Part shown: piece after piece, positions 1 through 8,620 of the stretch
Numbering within the stretch: position 1 is the first letter of the stretch
Layout of the letters: each line of letters begins with the position of its first letter
Origin: Leeuwenhoekiella blandensis MED217
Lineage (GTDB): Bacteria > Bacteroidota > Bacteroidia > Flavobacteriales > Flavobacteriaceae
Direction of reading: 5' to 3'
DNA: 64,000 nucleotides
Assembly: GCF_000152985.1 (NCBI RefSeq)
Contig: NZ_CH672395.1
Location: forward strand, 227,849 to 291,848
The notes under the pieces: generated by a model
What the model saw: only the letters and a program-made list of their open reading frames with translations
What the model was told of the DNA's origin: nothing
The model's database searches: none
Made by a program: the position numbers and the translations under genes

Positions 1-1135
1 ATTTTAAAAATCCGGTTTTTTCTGCCAGTGCACTTACCATATCGAGTCCGGCTTCGATCTCACCACGGCTTACTTCCGCTTGCGGAACCCCATCAAAAAC
101 ATCTAAAAAAGTTTTTTCGTTAAGCGCTTTTAGGTTTGCTGCTGTTGACTTTCCGAAGAGAATTTCTGAAGCTTTTACCGCGTTCTCATAATTTTCAACG
201 CCGTGTGTGCTGATGGTCACTTCTTCTGCCAGACGCTTTTGCAAGGCGCGCTGATGTGGCGCTTCTTGATGCTCTGCGATAAGATTCTCTATTTCTTCTT
301 TTCCTAAAAAGGTGAAGATCTTAATGTATTTTGCTGCATCCTCGTCGCTGGTATTCAACCAATATTGGTAAAATCTGTATGGAGAAGTGCGTTCTGCATC
401 TAACCAAATATTGCCGCCGGCAGTTTTTCCAAATTTTGTTCCGTCTGCTTTGGTGATCAGCGGGCAGGTCATCGCATACGCTTTTCCACCACCAATTCTA
501 CGCACCAATTCGGTTCCAGTAGTGATGTTTCCCCACTGGTCGCTTCCGCCCATTTGCAGCGTTAGCTCTTTTTCACGATATAAGTGTAAAAAGTCATAAC
601 CCTGAACGAGTTGGTAAGTAAACTCAGTAAAACTCATTCCTTCCGCAGATTCTGCAGATAGACGCTTTTTAACCGAATCTTTGGCCATCATATAGTTTAC
701 GGTGATGTGTTTCCCCACATCGCGTATAAACTCCAGAAAGCTAAAATCTTTCATCCAGTCGTAATTGTTCACAAGAACGGCTGCGTTTTCTTCATCAGAA
801 TCAAAATCAAGAAAGCGCGATAATTGCTCTTTGATAGCTTCCTGATTGTGACGCAAAGTATCTTCATCAAGCAGATTACGCTCGTCAGATTTACCTGAAG
901 GATCGCCAATCATACCCGTGGCACCACCTACAAGCGCAATAGGCCTGTGGCCGCTTGCCTGAAAATGTTTCAACATCATAACGCCTACAAGGTGACCTAT
1001 GTGAAGCGAGTCTGCAGTTGGGTCGATCCCCACATAGGCAGATCGCATTTGTTCCATAAGGTGTTCTTCAGTCCCGGGCATCACATCGTGAATCATCCCA
1101 CGCCATTGCAGCTCTTCAACAAAATTGGTAATCAT
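1..1135 (-). CDS. tyrS: Tyrosyl-tRNA synthetase, 3' end cut by the window edge
   Basis: Charges tRNA-Tyr with tyrosine in the cytoplasm (class I synthetase, EC 6.1.1.1). I translated the minus strand from the ATG at 1135. The protein starts [15 protein letters not shown] and shows the HIGH signature as HIGH at residues 45-48. The second class I signature appears as KFGKT near residue 233, the usual form in bacterial TyrS. About 378 codons are present out of a usual length near 430, so the C-terminal S4-like RNA-binding part lies outside the window. The gene is divergent from the epimerase and has a leader of about 120 nt behind a TATATTTG element. Identification is firm. Confidence 0.96.
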   Translation of the reverse strand, partial: MITNFVEELQWRGMIHDVMPGTEEHLMEQMRSAYVGIDPTADSLHIGHLVGVMMLKHFQASGHRPIALVGGATGMIGDPSGKSDERNLLDEDTLRHNQEAIKEQLSRFLDFDSDEENAAVLVNNYDWMKDFSFLEFIRDVGKHITVNYMMAKDSVKKRLSAESAEGMSFTEFTYQLVQGYDFLHLYREKELTLQMGGSDQWGNITTGTELVRRIGGGKAYAMTCPLITKADGTKFGKTAGGNIWLDAERTSPYRFYQYWLNTSDEDAAKYIKIFTFLGKEEIENLIAEHQEAPHQRALQKRLAEEVTISTHGVENYENAVKASEILFGKSTAANLKALNEKTFLDVFDGVPQAEVSRGEIEAGLDMVSALAEKTGFLK

Positions 1136-1263
1136 AATTGCTAGTTTACGCGCCAAGCGCGATTTAAAATCTTTTTTTCTTACTACTGCCTGTCGAAAAG
1201 GATTTTATAAAATCAATTTTGCAACTGCGGCAGCGGGTCAACCTGTGACCATTTCTAAGCCTG

Positions 1264-1271
1264 CAAATATA
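1264..1271 (-). promoter_or_regulatory. Probable tyrS promoter, -7 element
   Basis: Reads TATATTTG on the minus strand, a full match to the flavobacterial -7 consensus TAnnTTTG. It lies about 128 bases before the tyrS ATG. A TTG is present upstream, but with 24 bases of spacing it is slightly too far for a good -33 element. Confidence 0.5.
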
Positions 1272-1328
1272 AATATTATGCACAAAGCTTAGCTGCAAGA
1301 ATAGAAGAATATGACTAACTTCGTAGCT

Positions 1329-2354
1329 ATGATTTTAGTTACGGGAGGTACCGGTTTAGTTGGGTCGCATTTGTTGTGGCAATTAGTTGCGCAAGGCGAA
1401 AATAAGATACGTGCGATCTATAGGACCGAAGCTAAAATTAAAACGGTAGAAGCGCTTTTTCAATGGAAAAATAAGCAAGCTGAAGCGACTAACATGTCGG
1501 CTGATTTTTCTCAAATTGAATGGATTCAAGCAGATGTGACCGATATTCCTGCTCTGACCGAAGCTTTTGCCGGAGTTGCTAAAGTTTACCATTGCGCCGC
1601 ACTGGTTTCTTTCAATCCTAAACGTTTTGACGAACTTCAAAAAAACAATGTCGAAGGCACAGCAAATATTATCAATTTGTGTTTAAAGCATCAGGTTGAA
1701 AAATGCTGTTATGTGAGCTCGGTAGCGGCATTGGGAGATAGTGTAAAAGCCATAACTGAAGAAACGCATTGGGAAGCCAATAAAGAAAATAGTGTTTATA
1801 GCATTTCAAAATTTGCTTCAGAAATGGAAGTCTGGCGTGGTACGCAAGAAGGCCTCGGTGTGGTGATCGTAAACCCGGGAGTAATCTTAGGAGAAGGCTA
1901 TTATAACAGTGGAAGCGGCACGATGTTTAAGCAAATCGCAAACGGACTAAAATTTACAGTTCCCGGTTCTACAGGTTTTGTTGATGTGATTGATGTTGTG
2001 CGCGCGATGATTCTTTTAATGCAAAGCGATGTGCACAATGAACGCTTCATTTTAGTTGGTCATAATCTTGCTTTTGAAACCGTATTGAAAAATACAGCTA
2101 CAGCTTTAGGAGTGAAGTCTCCTTCTAAAATGCTTAAAAAGTGGCAACTTGATCTCACCTGGAAAATAGATTGGTTTCTAAGTCTTTTGGGTAAACGACG
2201 TCGCCTCACTAAAAGTACCGCAAAATCTGCTTTTACGCAGACCGTTTATGACGCATCTAAATTAAAAGCTGAGCTTGCAGATTTTGAATACACGCCAATA
2301 AAAGAAACTTTACAGCGCGTTGCAAAGCATTTTAACTACTCACAGGAGCGATAA
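1329..2354 (+). CDS. NAD-dependent epimerase/dehydratase family (extended SDR)
   Basis: Extended short-chain dehydrogenase resembling dihydroflavonol reductase and 3-beta-hydroxysteroid dehydrogenase-type proteins. The substrate is unknown. The Rossmann motif TGGTGLVGSHL sits at the very N-terminus and the catalytic YxxxK appears as YSISK near residue 155. An in-frame ATG at 1311 would add six residues. I prefer 1329 because a TAACTTCG -7-like element at 1316-1323 overlaps the earlier codon, which would make the message almost leaderless. The last 23 bases overlap the convergent DUF4296 gene. Confidence 0.85.
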   Translation: MILVTGGTGLVGSHLLWQLVAQGENKIRAIYRTEAKIKTVEALFQWKNKQAEATNMSADFSQIEWIQADVTDIPALTEAFAGVAKVYHCAALVSFNPKRFDELQKNNVEGTANIINLCLKHQVEKCCYVSSVAALGDSVKAITEETHWEANKENSVYSISKFASEMEVWRGTQEGLGVVIVNPGVILGEGYYNSGSGTMFKQIANGLKFTVPGSTGFVDVIDVVRAMILLMQSDVHNERFILVGHNLAFETVLKNTATALGVKSPSKMLKKWQLDLTWKIDWFLSLLGKRRRLTKSTAKSAFTQTVYDASKLKAELADFEYTPIKETLQRVAKHFNYSQER

Positions 2355-2802
2355 GCGAATCGGTTTTTAATGGTCTATCAGGCATTGGCGTGTTTGCTTT
2401 TTTGATAGAATCACGTCTGCGTTTACTTTCTTCAATGCGAATACTGTCCAAATCATTCTGCTTAAACTGAATTTCGTCACGTTGTGCAGTAAGACGCGTG
2501 CTTACCTCTTCCCACATCGCGATATATTCATTAAAATTTACGCTGTAATAATCGATACTTTGTGCTAGTTGCAAACTGTCGATTTCGTACTTATCGTAGA
2601 TAAACGAGTCGGGTTCTATACCTAAAGCACGCATATCGTTAACACTATAGGTCTTGAGCGCGCGCAACAAGGAGATGTCATATAAGATATCGGTCATTTT
2701 TTCCCGCTCGATAAAATTATCGGGCTTTTGAGGGCGCTCGATATCGTGACAGCTCAGTACTGCCAGCATAAATAAAAGCAAGATGTAGCCTTTTTTGATC
2801 AT
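2332..2802 (-). CDS. DUF4296 family lipoprotein
   Basis: A 156-residue protein of unknown function. It has a lipoprotein signal peptide ending in the lipobox VLSC (Cys18), so it should be anchored in a membrane facing the periplasm or outside. The mature part is charged and helical, with a Lys/Arg/Asp-rich region near residues 110-140. DUF4296 proteins are found in Bacteroidota next to pyrC, as here. The start overlaps the pyrC stop in an ATGA arrangement, so translation is probably coupled. Its 3' end overlaps the convergent epimerase by 23 bases. Confidence 0.75.
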   Translation of the reverse strand: MIKKGYILLLFMLAVLSCHDIERPQKPDNFIEREKMTDILYDISLLRALKTYSVNDMRALGIEPDSFIYDKYEIDSLQLAQSIDYYSVNFNEYIAMWEEVSTRLTAQRDEIQFKQNDLDSIRIEESKRRRDSIKKANTPMPDRPLKTDSLIAPVSS

Positions 2803-4139
2803 CGGTTAAAAGTTAAACGCTTTCCATGCTTCTCATCGTATACTTTAAAGTTTTTATAGGCCAGTTGACCGTTTACAAACGTGTGAGAAATGCGCGATTT
2901 AAAGGTGTTTCCTTCAAAAGGTGACCACTTGCATTTATAGAGAATATTATCTGTAGTTACTGTCCAGGGGTTGTTTAGGTCTACTAAAACAAGATCTGCA
3001 TAATAACCGGGTTTGATATAACCGCGTTTTTCTACATCAAAAAGAATAGCCGGGTTATGACACATCTTTTCAACAATTTTCTCCAGACTTATTTTACCCT
3101 CGTGATATTTTTCAAGCATTGCAGGTAACGCGTGTTGTACGAGAGGTCCGCCACTAGGCGCTTTAGTGTACACATTTTGTTTTTCTTCTAAAGTGTGCGG
3201 CGCGTGGTCTGTCGCGATGACATCAAGACGGTCGTCAAGCAAAGCTTCCCATAGTGCAGCGCGATCGGTCTTTTTCTTTACCGCGGGATTCCATTTGATA
3301 AGGGTTTGCTTGTCTTCATAATCTTCATCAGAAAACCAAAGATGGTGAATACAAACTTCTGCGGTGATCTTTTTATCTTTTAATGGAATTTTATTGTCAA
3401 AAAGCTCCATTTCTTTAGCTGTAGAAAGATGGAATACATGCAAACGCGCACCGGTTTCTTTTGCTAAAGCGATCGCTTTTGAAGAAGATAAATAACAGGC
3501 TTCTTCACTGCGAATAATGGGGTGCATATTGATAGGAATATCATCACCGTAGCGTTCTTTATAGATCTCCAGATTGTTCTTGATCGTTTCTTCATCTTCG
3601 CAATGAACAGAAATGACAAGATCTGTACTCTTAAAGATCTCTCGTAAAACCTCTTCATCATCTACGAGCATATTTCCGGTAGAACTTCCTAAAAAGAGTT
3701 TAAGGCCGGCAACTTTTGTTTTGTCGACTTTCTTGATTTCAGAAAGGTTGTCGTTAGTCCCGCCAAACATAAATGAATAGTTTGCGTGCGATGTTTCGGC
3801 AGCGCGACTAAATTTATCTTCTAGTTTCTCAATCGTAGTCGCTTGAGGGACGGTATTAGGCATCTCAATGAATGAGGTGATCCCACCGGCGACCGCAGCG
3901 CGAGACTCTGAACCTATCGTTGCTTTATGCGTAAGCCCCGGTTCTCTAAAGTGCACTTGATCATCTATAACTCCCGGTAAAAGGTGTTTTCCTTCAGCAT
4001 CAAAAACATGCACGTCAGGACCTTTAACGCTTAGATTTTGACTTATTTCTAAAATTATTCCGTGTTCAATGTAAACGTCGCCACGCACAATGGTGCCTTC
4101 ATTTACGATATGCGCATCCTTGATCAGTACCTTTTCCAT
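2799..4139 (-). CDS. pyrC: Dihydroorotase
   Basis: Zinc amidohydrolase that interconverts carbamoyl aspartate and dihydroorotate in pyrimidine synthesis (EC 3.5.2.3). It has 446 residues with the family landmarks: [14 protein letters not shown] at 55-68, a candidate carboxylated Lys147 in [10 protein letters not shown], His179 in VHCEDE, His237 in HVFHLS and the active-site Asp310 in ATDHAPH. The usual metal-binding HxH is QxH here (Gln61, His63). The gene starts right after the dpm-like gene ends and overlaps DUF4296 by four bases, forming a three-gene operon. Confidence 0.93.
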   Translation of the reverse strand: MEKVLIKDAHIVNEGTIVRGDVYIEHGIILEISQNLSVKGPDVHVFDAEGKHLLPGVIDDQVHFREPGLTHKATIGSESRAAVAGGITSFIEMPNTVPQATTIEKLEDKFSRAAETSHANYSFMFGGTNDNLSEIKKVDKTKVAGLKLFLGSSTGNMLVDDEEVLREIFKSTDLVISVHCEDEETIKNNLEIYKERYGDDIPINMHPIIRSEEACYLSSSKAIALAKETGARLHVFHLSTAKEMELFDNKIPLKDKKITAEVCIHHLWFSDEDYEDKQTLIKWNPAVKKKTDRAALWEALLDDRLDVIATDHAPHTLEEKQNVYTKAPSGGPLVQHALPAMLEKYHEGKISLEKIVEKMCHNPAILFDVEKRGYIKPGYYADLVLVDLNNPWTVTTDNILYKCKWSPFEGNTFKSRISHTFVNGQLAYKNFKVYDEKHGKRLTFNR

Positions 4140-4871
4140 CTATATATCGTAACTTTTAAACAGACTTTTAAATTTCATTCCTAAAACGCCAAAAACGGCT
4201 TCACTAAAAATACCTGTACTCATTTTGCTGGTACCTTTGGTACGATCAACAAATATCACAGGTACTTCAATAATATTAAAACCAAGTAGATGCGCTTTGA
4301 ATTTCATTTCAATTTGAAAAGCATAGCCTACAAACTTGATTTTATCAAGGGTTATTTGCTCGAGCACTTCACGTCTATAACAAATAAAACCTGCGGTCGT
4401 ATCTGCAATATCTAAGCCAGTTATAAATCTAACATATTTTGACGCGATATATGACATTAAGACGCGTCCCATAGGCCAGTTTACCACATTTACTCCGGTC
4501 TTGTATCTTGAACCTATAGCAAGATCTGCACCGCCTTTTGCACACGCATTATACAGCCTGATGAGGTCATTAGGGGCATGCGAGAAATCTGCATCCATCT
4601 CAAAAATATAGGCATAATCACGCTCTAATGCCCATTTAAATCCTGCGATATAGGCTGTGCCCAAACCGTTTTTGCCGGGGCGCTCGAGCAGGTGAATTTG
4701 TCCAATAAATTCTTCTTGTAAACTTTTTACAAGCTTGGCGGTGCCGTCTGGTGAATTGTCATCAACCACCAATACTTCAAACGCGCGTTGCTGCGCAAAA
4801 ATGTTGCGCACCAATTTCTCAATATTCTCGGCTTCGTTATAGGTAGGAATTATGACGAGCGAACCTGCCAT
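4140..4871 (-). CDS. Polyprenol monophosphomannose synthase-like GT2 glycosyltransferase
   Basis: Family 2 glycosyltransferase related to dolichol-phosphate mannose synthase. It probably moves a sugar from a nucleotide donor to a polyprenyl phosphate at the inner face of the membrane. Visible motifs are IIPTYNEAENI at the N-terminus, VVDDNSPDGT, and the DxD-type site EMDADFSH. It lacks C-terminal membrane segments, so it is the short catalytic form. A TTG at 4892 would add seven residues, but it lies inside the -7 promoter element, so the ATG at 4871 is the start. It leads the operon with pyrC. Confidence 0.88.
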   Translation of the reverse strand: MAGSLVIIPTYNEAENIEKLVRNIFAQQRAFEVLVVDDNSPDGTAKLVKSLQEEFIGQIHLLERPGKNGLGTAYIAGFKWALERDYAYIFEMDADFSHAPNDLIRLYNACAKGGADLAIGSRYKTGVNVVNWPMGRVLMSYIASKYVRFITGLDIADTTAGFICYRREVLEQITLDKIKFVGYAFQIEMKFKAHLLGFNIIEVPVIFVDRTKGTSKMSTGIFSEAVFGVLGMKFKSLFKSYDI

Positions 4872-4889
4872 CGTTGTATGATTTATGCG

Positions 4890-4897
4890 CAAATGTA
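4890..4897 (-). promoter_or_regulatory. Probable promoter of the GT2-pyrC-DUF4296 operon, -7 element
   Basis: Reads TACATTTG on the minus strand, matching TAnnTTTG, 19 bases before the ATG at 4871. It excludes the TTG start at 4892, which is part of this element. Confidence 0.55.
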
Positions 4898-4950
4898 AAG
4901 ATTTTGAAGGTTATTTGTTCTGGCATTTATTCAAACTCTCGTATTTATGG

Positions 4951-4958
4951 TAATTTTG
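4951..4958 (+). promoter_or_regulatory. Probable promoter of DUF4271-hemD, -7 element
   Basis: TAATTTTG matches the flavobacterial -7 consensus and lies 21 bases before the TTG start at 4980. No clear TTG was seen at -33. Confidence 0.5.
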
Positions 4959-4979
4959 GACCTATAAAAAATCAAGAGT

Positions 4980-5639
4980 TTGCAAGCCTTAGAACGCAGT
5001 TTTAGTAGTAATGACTGGATTACCATAGTACTTGTGGCATGCTTGGTTCTTGTGGCAGTAGCCAAAGTGATCTATGAATCCCGTTTTGTAGATTTTGCAG
5101 AGCTGCTGGTAAATGAAAAGTACCTCTTAAAATCAAATAAGGATATTCGCTTTGAAAATCCATTTAACCTGATTCTTTTTACGGTTCAGTTCTTTTCGAT
5201 CTCCCTTTTTATCTATATTATCTTTAGGGAGTTGGGGGTTGAGACCGATGCTTCTTCCTTTCTGCTTTATGTGCGTATTGTTCTGGCTTATGTGGTATTT
5301 GTATCCTTAAAGTTTTTTATAGAGCGTATGCTAGGCGTTTTATTTAATGGCGAGCAGGAACTCAATACGTATCAATTTTCAAAATTGAGCTACCGCAGTT
5401 ATTTTGCATTGGTATTACTTCCTGTAAATGCGGTATTTATATATGCGTTAAAACCCGGGTTTATTACCATTTGTATCATTGTGGGAATCTTTCTGATTTT
5501 TAACGTAATCAGCCTATTTAACACGTATAGACGGTATGAAAATATGATTTACAATAATCTGTTTTATTTTATTTTGTACCTTTGCGCACTTGAAATCGCA
5601 CCCTACTTCATTTTATATAAGGTGTTTAGTTTTATATAG
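4980..5639 (+). CDS. DUF4271 family membrane protein
   Basis: A 219-residue integral membrane protein of unknown function. Hydrophobic segments are visible near residues 14-30, 64-84, 90-112, 135-152, 156-178 and 190-215, so it probably has five or six membrane helices. It starts with TTG, and the N-terminus MQALERSFSSNDWIT fits the family as I know it. It is followed after 36 bases by the uroporphyrinogen-III synthase gene in the same direction. DUF4271 next to hemD is a common Bacteroidota arrangement, but no direct functional link is established. Confidence 0.75.
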   Translation: MQALERSFSSNDWITIVLVACLVLVAVAKVIYESRFVDFAELLVNEKYLLKSNKDIRFENPFNLILFTVQFFSISLFIYIIFRELGVETDASSFLLYVRIVLAYVVFVSLKFFIERMLGVLFNGEQELNTYQFSKLSYRSYFALVLLPVNAVFIYALKPGFITICIIVGIFLIFNVISLFNTYRRYENMIYNNLFYFILYLCALEIAPYFILYKVFSFI

Positions 5640-5675
5640 CTTGAATATGAGGAGTGAAATAAACCCAAATTTAGA

Positions 5676-6428
5676 ATGTCTATGAAAGTGAAGACTATTT
5701 TGGTTTCGCAACCAGAACCAAAAGTTGAGAATTCCCCCTATTTTGAGTTACAGGAAAAGAAGAAGGTAAAAGTTGACTTCATTCCATTTATTCACGTTGA
5801 AGGTGTATCAGGCAAGGAGGTTAGACATCAAAAAATTGACCTTAGTAAATACACAGCGATCATCCTAACCAGCCGTAATGCTGTGGATAATTTTTTCCGC
5901 ATAGCGGAAGAAATGCGTTTTAAGGTGCCAGACAGCTTGAAGTACTTTTGTCAAAGTGAAGCTGTAGCTTACTATTTGCAAAAGTATGTGGTATATCGCA
6001 AGCGTAAGATTTATGTAGGTAAACGTACGTTTACTGAATTGTCACCTATTTTAAAGAAGTATAAGAATGAGAAGTTTTTGCTTCCATCATCAGATTCTTT
6101 AAAGCCGGAGGTTCCTAATGTATTGAATGATCTTAAACTGAACTGGGATCGTGGTATTTTTTACCGTACCGTGGTAAGTGATCTGTCACACCTTAAAGAT
6201 GTTACTTATGACATTTTAGTATTCTTTAGCCCAAGCGGAATCAAATCACTATTTGAAAATTTTCCAGATTTTAAACAAAACGACACACGCATTGCTGTTT
6301 TTGGAAACTCTACCATCAGAGCCGTAGAAGAAGCTGGATTAAAGGTGAACATCAAAGCACCTACTCCAGAAACTCCATCAATGACGATGGCTTTGGAGAA
6401 ATATATTGACGACGTCAATAAAAAATAA
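5676..6428 (+). CDS. hemD: Uroporphyrinogen-III synthase
   Basis: Closes and inverts ring D of hydroxymethylbilane to give uroporphyrinogen III in haem synthesis (EC 4.2.1.75). The 250-residue length fits HemD. Family features are the ILTSRNAVDNFF segment (residues 62-73) in the first half, VFFSPSGIKSLFENFP in the second, and the closing block FGNSTIRAVEEAGL. HemD sequences are poorly conserved, so the call rests on overall pattern and these blocks. It is the second gene of an operon with DUF4271 and ends at a strong palindromic terminator. Confidence 0.85.
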   Translation: MSMKVKTILVSQPEPKVENSPYFELQEKKKVKVDFIPFIHVEGVSGKEVRHQKIDLSKYTAIILTSRNAVDNFFRIAEEMRFKVPDSLKYFCQSEAVAYYLQKYVVYRKRKIYVGKRTFTELSPILKKYKNEKFLLPSSDSLKPEVPNVLNDLKLNWDRGIFYRTVVSDLSHLKDVTYDILVFFSPSGIKSLFENFPDFKQNDTRIAVFGNSTIRAVEEAGLKVNIKAPTPETPSMTMALEKYIDDVNKK

Positions 6429-6447
6429 CGCGCTCTCAAAAAGAACT

Positions 6448-6477
6448 AAAAAGGCTCCTGATCAGGAGCCTTTTTTT
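6448..6477. terminator. Bidirectional terminator between hemD and pckA
   Basis: The 18-base perfect palindrome GGCTCCTGATCAGGAGCC is flanked by five As on the left and seven Ts on the right. It can therefore end both convergent transcripts. Confidence 0.9.
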
Positions 6478-6489
6478 ATGGAGTCATCT

Positions 6490-8100
6490 CTAGCCTAAAG
6501 GCGGTTGCCCTGCTAAAAGTTCGTCATTTGCAAAAGCTTCAAATTTTTTGAAATTCTCTTTAAAGGAAGCTGCTAGTTTGTGAGCAGTCTCATAATACGC
6601 TTCATCGTCACCCCAAGTTTGGCGCGGACTCAAAACATCATCTGGAACTCCCGGACACGTGCGGGGTTGTGCCACTCCAAAAACCGAATGAATATGGTAA
6701 TTCTCGTGATCGATAGGGCCAAAAGAGTTGTTTAAAACCGCGTTGATCATTGCACGCGTGTATTTTAATTTCATACGTTTCCCTACGCCATAAGGTCCGC
6801 CCGTCCATCCTGTATTGATGAGCCAAACATTTACGCCGGCTTCTTTCATCTTCTTACTTAGCATTTGTGCATACTCGGTAGGATGTAAAGGCATAAACGG
6901 GGCTCCAAAACACGCAGAAAATGATGGCACAGGTTCATTTACTCCTGCTTCGGTGCCGGCAACCTTTGCGGTGTAGCCGCTAATGAAATGATACGCTGCC
7001 TGTCCTGGTGTTAATTTTGAAATAGGAGGTAAAACCCCAAAGGCATCTGCCGTAAGGAAAAAGATATGCTTTGGGTTTTTACCCACAGAAGGCTTTTGAA
7101 TGTTTTCAATATGATGTATCGGGTAGCTAACGCGCGTATTGGGCGTTATAGACGTATTGGTGTAATCTACTTGTTTCTGCTTATCAAGGATCACATTTTC
7201 GAGCAAAGCGCCTTTTTTTATCGCATTAAAAATATCGGGTTCTTGAGCTTCAGAAAGGTTGATCACTTTGGCATAACAACCACCTTCAAAATTGAAAATG
7301 GCATTGTCTGCTGTCCAGCCGTGTTCATCGTCGCCAATTAATTTTCGGTTAGGATCTGCGCTTAAGGTGGTTTTTCCTGTTCCTGATAAACCGAAGAAAA
7401 TAGCGGTTTCGTCATTTTGACCTACATTGGCAGAGCAATGCATAGGCAAGGTGTTTTGCTGCGTAGGAAGTATAAAGTTAAGTACCGAAAAAATACTCTT
7501 CTTGATTTCGCCGGTATATCCCGTACCCCCAATAAGAATGGTTTTTTCTTCAAAGCTGATGACGGCAAAATTCTCTTGCCGAGTGCCGTCGATTTCAGGA
7601 TTTGCTTTAAATCCGGGAGCGTTGAGCACCAGCCAATCTTCTTTAAAGTTATCAAGCTCCTCTTCAGAAGGTCTTAAGAACATATTGTGAACAAAAAGAT
7701 TAGACCAAGGGTGTTCATTTACGACGCGCACGCCCATTTTGTAACGGTCATCGGCGCAGGCAAATGCATCACGCACGTAGAGTTTACGTTCTGACAAATA
7801 CGTATTCATCTTGTTACGTAGCTGTCGAAATTTGTTCTTATCAAACGGGATGTTGATAGCTCCCCACCAGACCTTGTCTCTTGTTAATTCGTCAATCACG
7901 ATAAATCGGTCTTTTGGAGATCTTCCGGTAAATTTCCCGGTTTCTATTGCCAAAGCCCCCGAGTCAGTGGTTGTTCCCTGACCGAGAAGTACACAGATTT
8001 GGTGCAATTCTTCTGGAGGCAATTGGTAATGAATTGTGGCATTTTTAATTCCGTATTGCGATATCGCAATCGTTTTCGTAAATAAGGCAGTTGAAGCCAT
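6490..8100 (-). CDS. pckA: Phosphoenolpyruvate carboxykinase (ATP)
   Basis: Converts oxaloacetate and ATP to phosphoenolpyruvate, CO2 and ADP, the entry to gluconeogenesis (EC 4.1.1.49). It has 536 residues, the normal length. The P-loop GLSGTGKT is at 237-244, the kinase-2 type metal site GDDEHGW near 256-262, and TGRSPKDRF at 58-66 binds oxaloacetate. It stands alone, convergent with hemD across a shared terminator, and DUF423 lies upstream on the same strand. Confidence 0.97.
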   Translation of the reverse strand: MASTALFTKTIAISQYGIKNATIHYQLPPEELHQICVLLGQGTTTDSGALAIETGKFTGRSPKDRFIVIDELTRDKVWWGAINIPFDKNKFRQLRNKMNTYLSERKLYVRDAFACADDRYKMGVRVVNEHPWSNLFVHNMFLRPSEEELDNFKEDWLVLNAPGFKANPEIDGTRQENFAVISFEEKTILIGGTGYTGEIKKSIFSVLNFILPTQQNTLPMHCSANVGQNDETAIFFGLSGTGKTTLSADPNRKLIGDDEHGWTADNAIFNFEGGCYAKVINLSEAQEPDIFNAIKKGALLENVILDKQKQVDYTNTSITPNTRVSYPIHHIENIQKPSVGKNPKHIFFLTADAFGVLPPISKLTPGQAAYHFISGYTAKVAGTEAGVNEPVPSFSACFGAPFMPLHPTEYAQMLSKKMKEAGVNVWLINTGWTGGPYGVGKRMKLKYTRAMINAVLNNSFGPIDHENYHIHSVFGVAQPRTCPGVPDDVLSPRQTWGDDEAYYETAHKLAASFKENFKKFEAFANDELLAGQPPLG

Positions 8101-8170
8101 AAAATTGAATTTTTAGAAATACGCCGTAAAGCTAATGCTTTAAAATTATCAAAAAGTTAAAAAAAGATAA

Positions 8171-8557
8171 TTATTTTAGTAATTTGATAAAATTATAAGT
8201 GATTGCGATCCAGGCCGAAATAAGCAAAGCACCGCCTATCGGGGTAATCCAGGCAATTGCCGAAATATCAACTCCGGTTATAGGTTTTGTAGTAAGTAAA
8301 TAAATCGAACCGCTAAAGAGTAACACGCCACTTATAACCAAATAAAAACTGATTTTTTGTGCTTTTTGAGATAAGGGCAATGCGCCGCCGACAAGTAATA
8401 ATAAAAATGCGTGATACATTTGATAGCGCACTCCGGTTTCAAACGAATTTATAGCTTCAGGCGTTAAACTTTCTTTGAGTCCGTGCGCGCCAAAAGCGCC
8501 TAAAATTACTGCGGTTAATCCTAAAAGTGCACCGGTAATGAGAAGTGTTCTTTGCAT
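8171..8557 (-). CDS. DUF423 family membrane protein
   Basis: A 128-residue protein with four hydrophobic helices, starting MQRTLLITGALLGLTAVILGAFGAHGLK. The GAFGAHGL block is typical of the DUF423/YwdK family. The function is unknown. It is separated from pckA by 70 bases and divergent from the saccharopine dehydrogenase gene. Confidence 0.88.
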   Translation of the reverse strand: MQRTLLITGALLGLTAVILGAFGAHGLKESLTPEAINSFETGVRYQMYHAFLLLLVGGALPLSQKAQKISFYLVISGVLLFSGSIYLLTTKPITGVDISAIAWITPIGGALLISAWIAITYNFIKLLK

Positions 8558-8602
8558 GATTTTGATTTAAAATACGCGATCAAATGACTAAATTATACAC
8601 AG

Positions 8603-8610
8603 CAAAAATA
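8603..8610 (-). promoter_or_regulatory. Probable DUF423 promoter, -7 element
   Basis: Reads TATTTTTG on the minus strand, a full match to TAnnTTTG, 46 bases before the DUF423 start. No TTG was seen at -33. Confidence 0.4.
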
Positions 8611-8620
8611 CGCTTTTATT

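Noticed and set aside
4872-4892. TTG start for the GT2 glycosyltransferase
   Set aside because: The TTG is part of the TACATTTG promoter element and could not be within the message.
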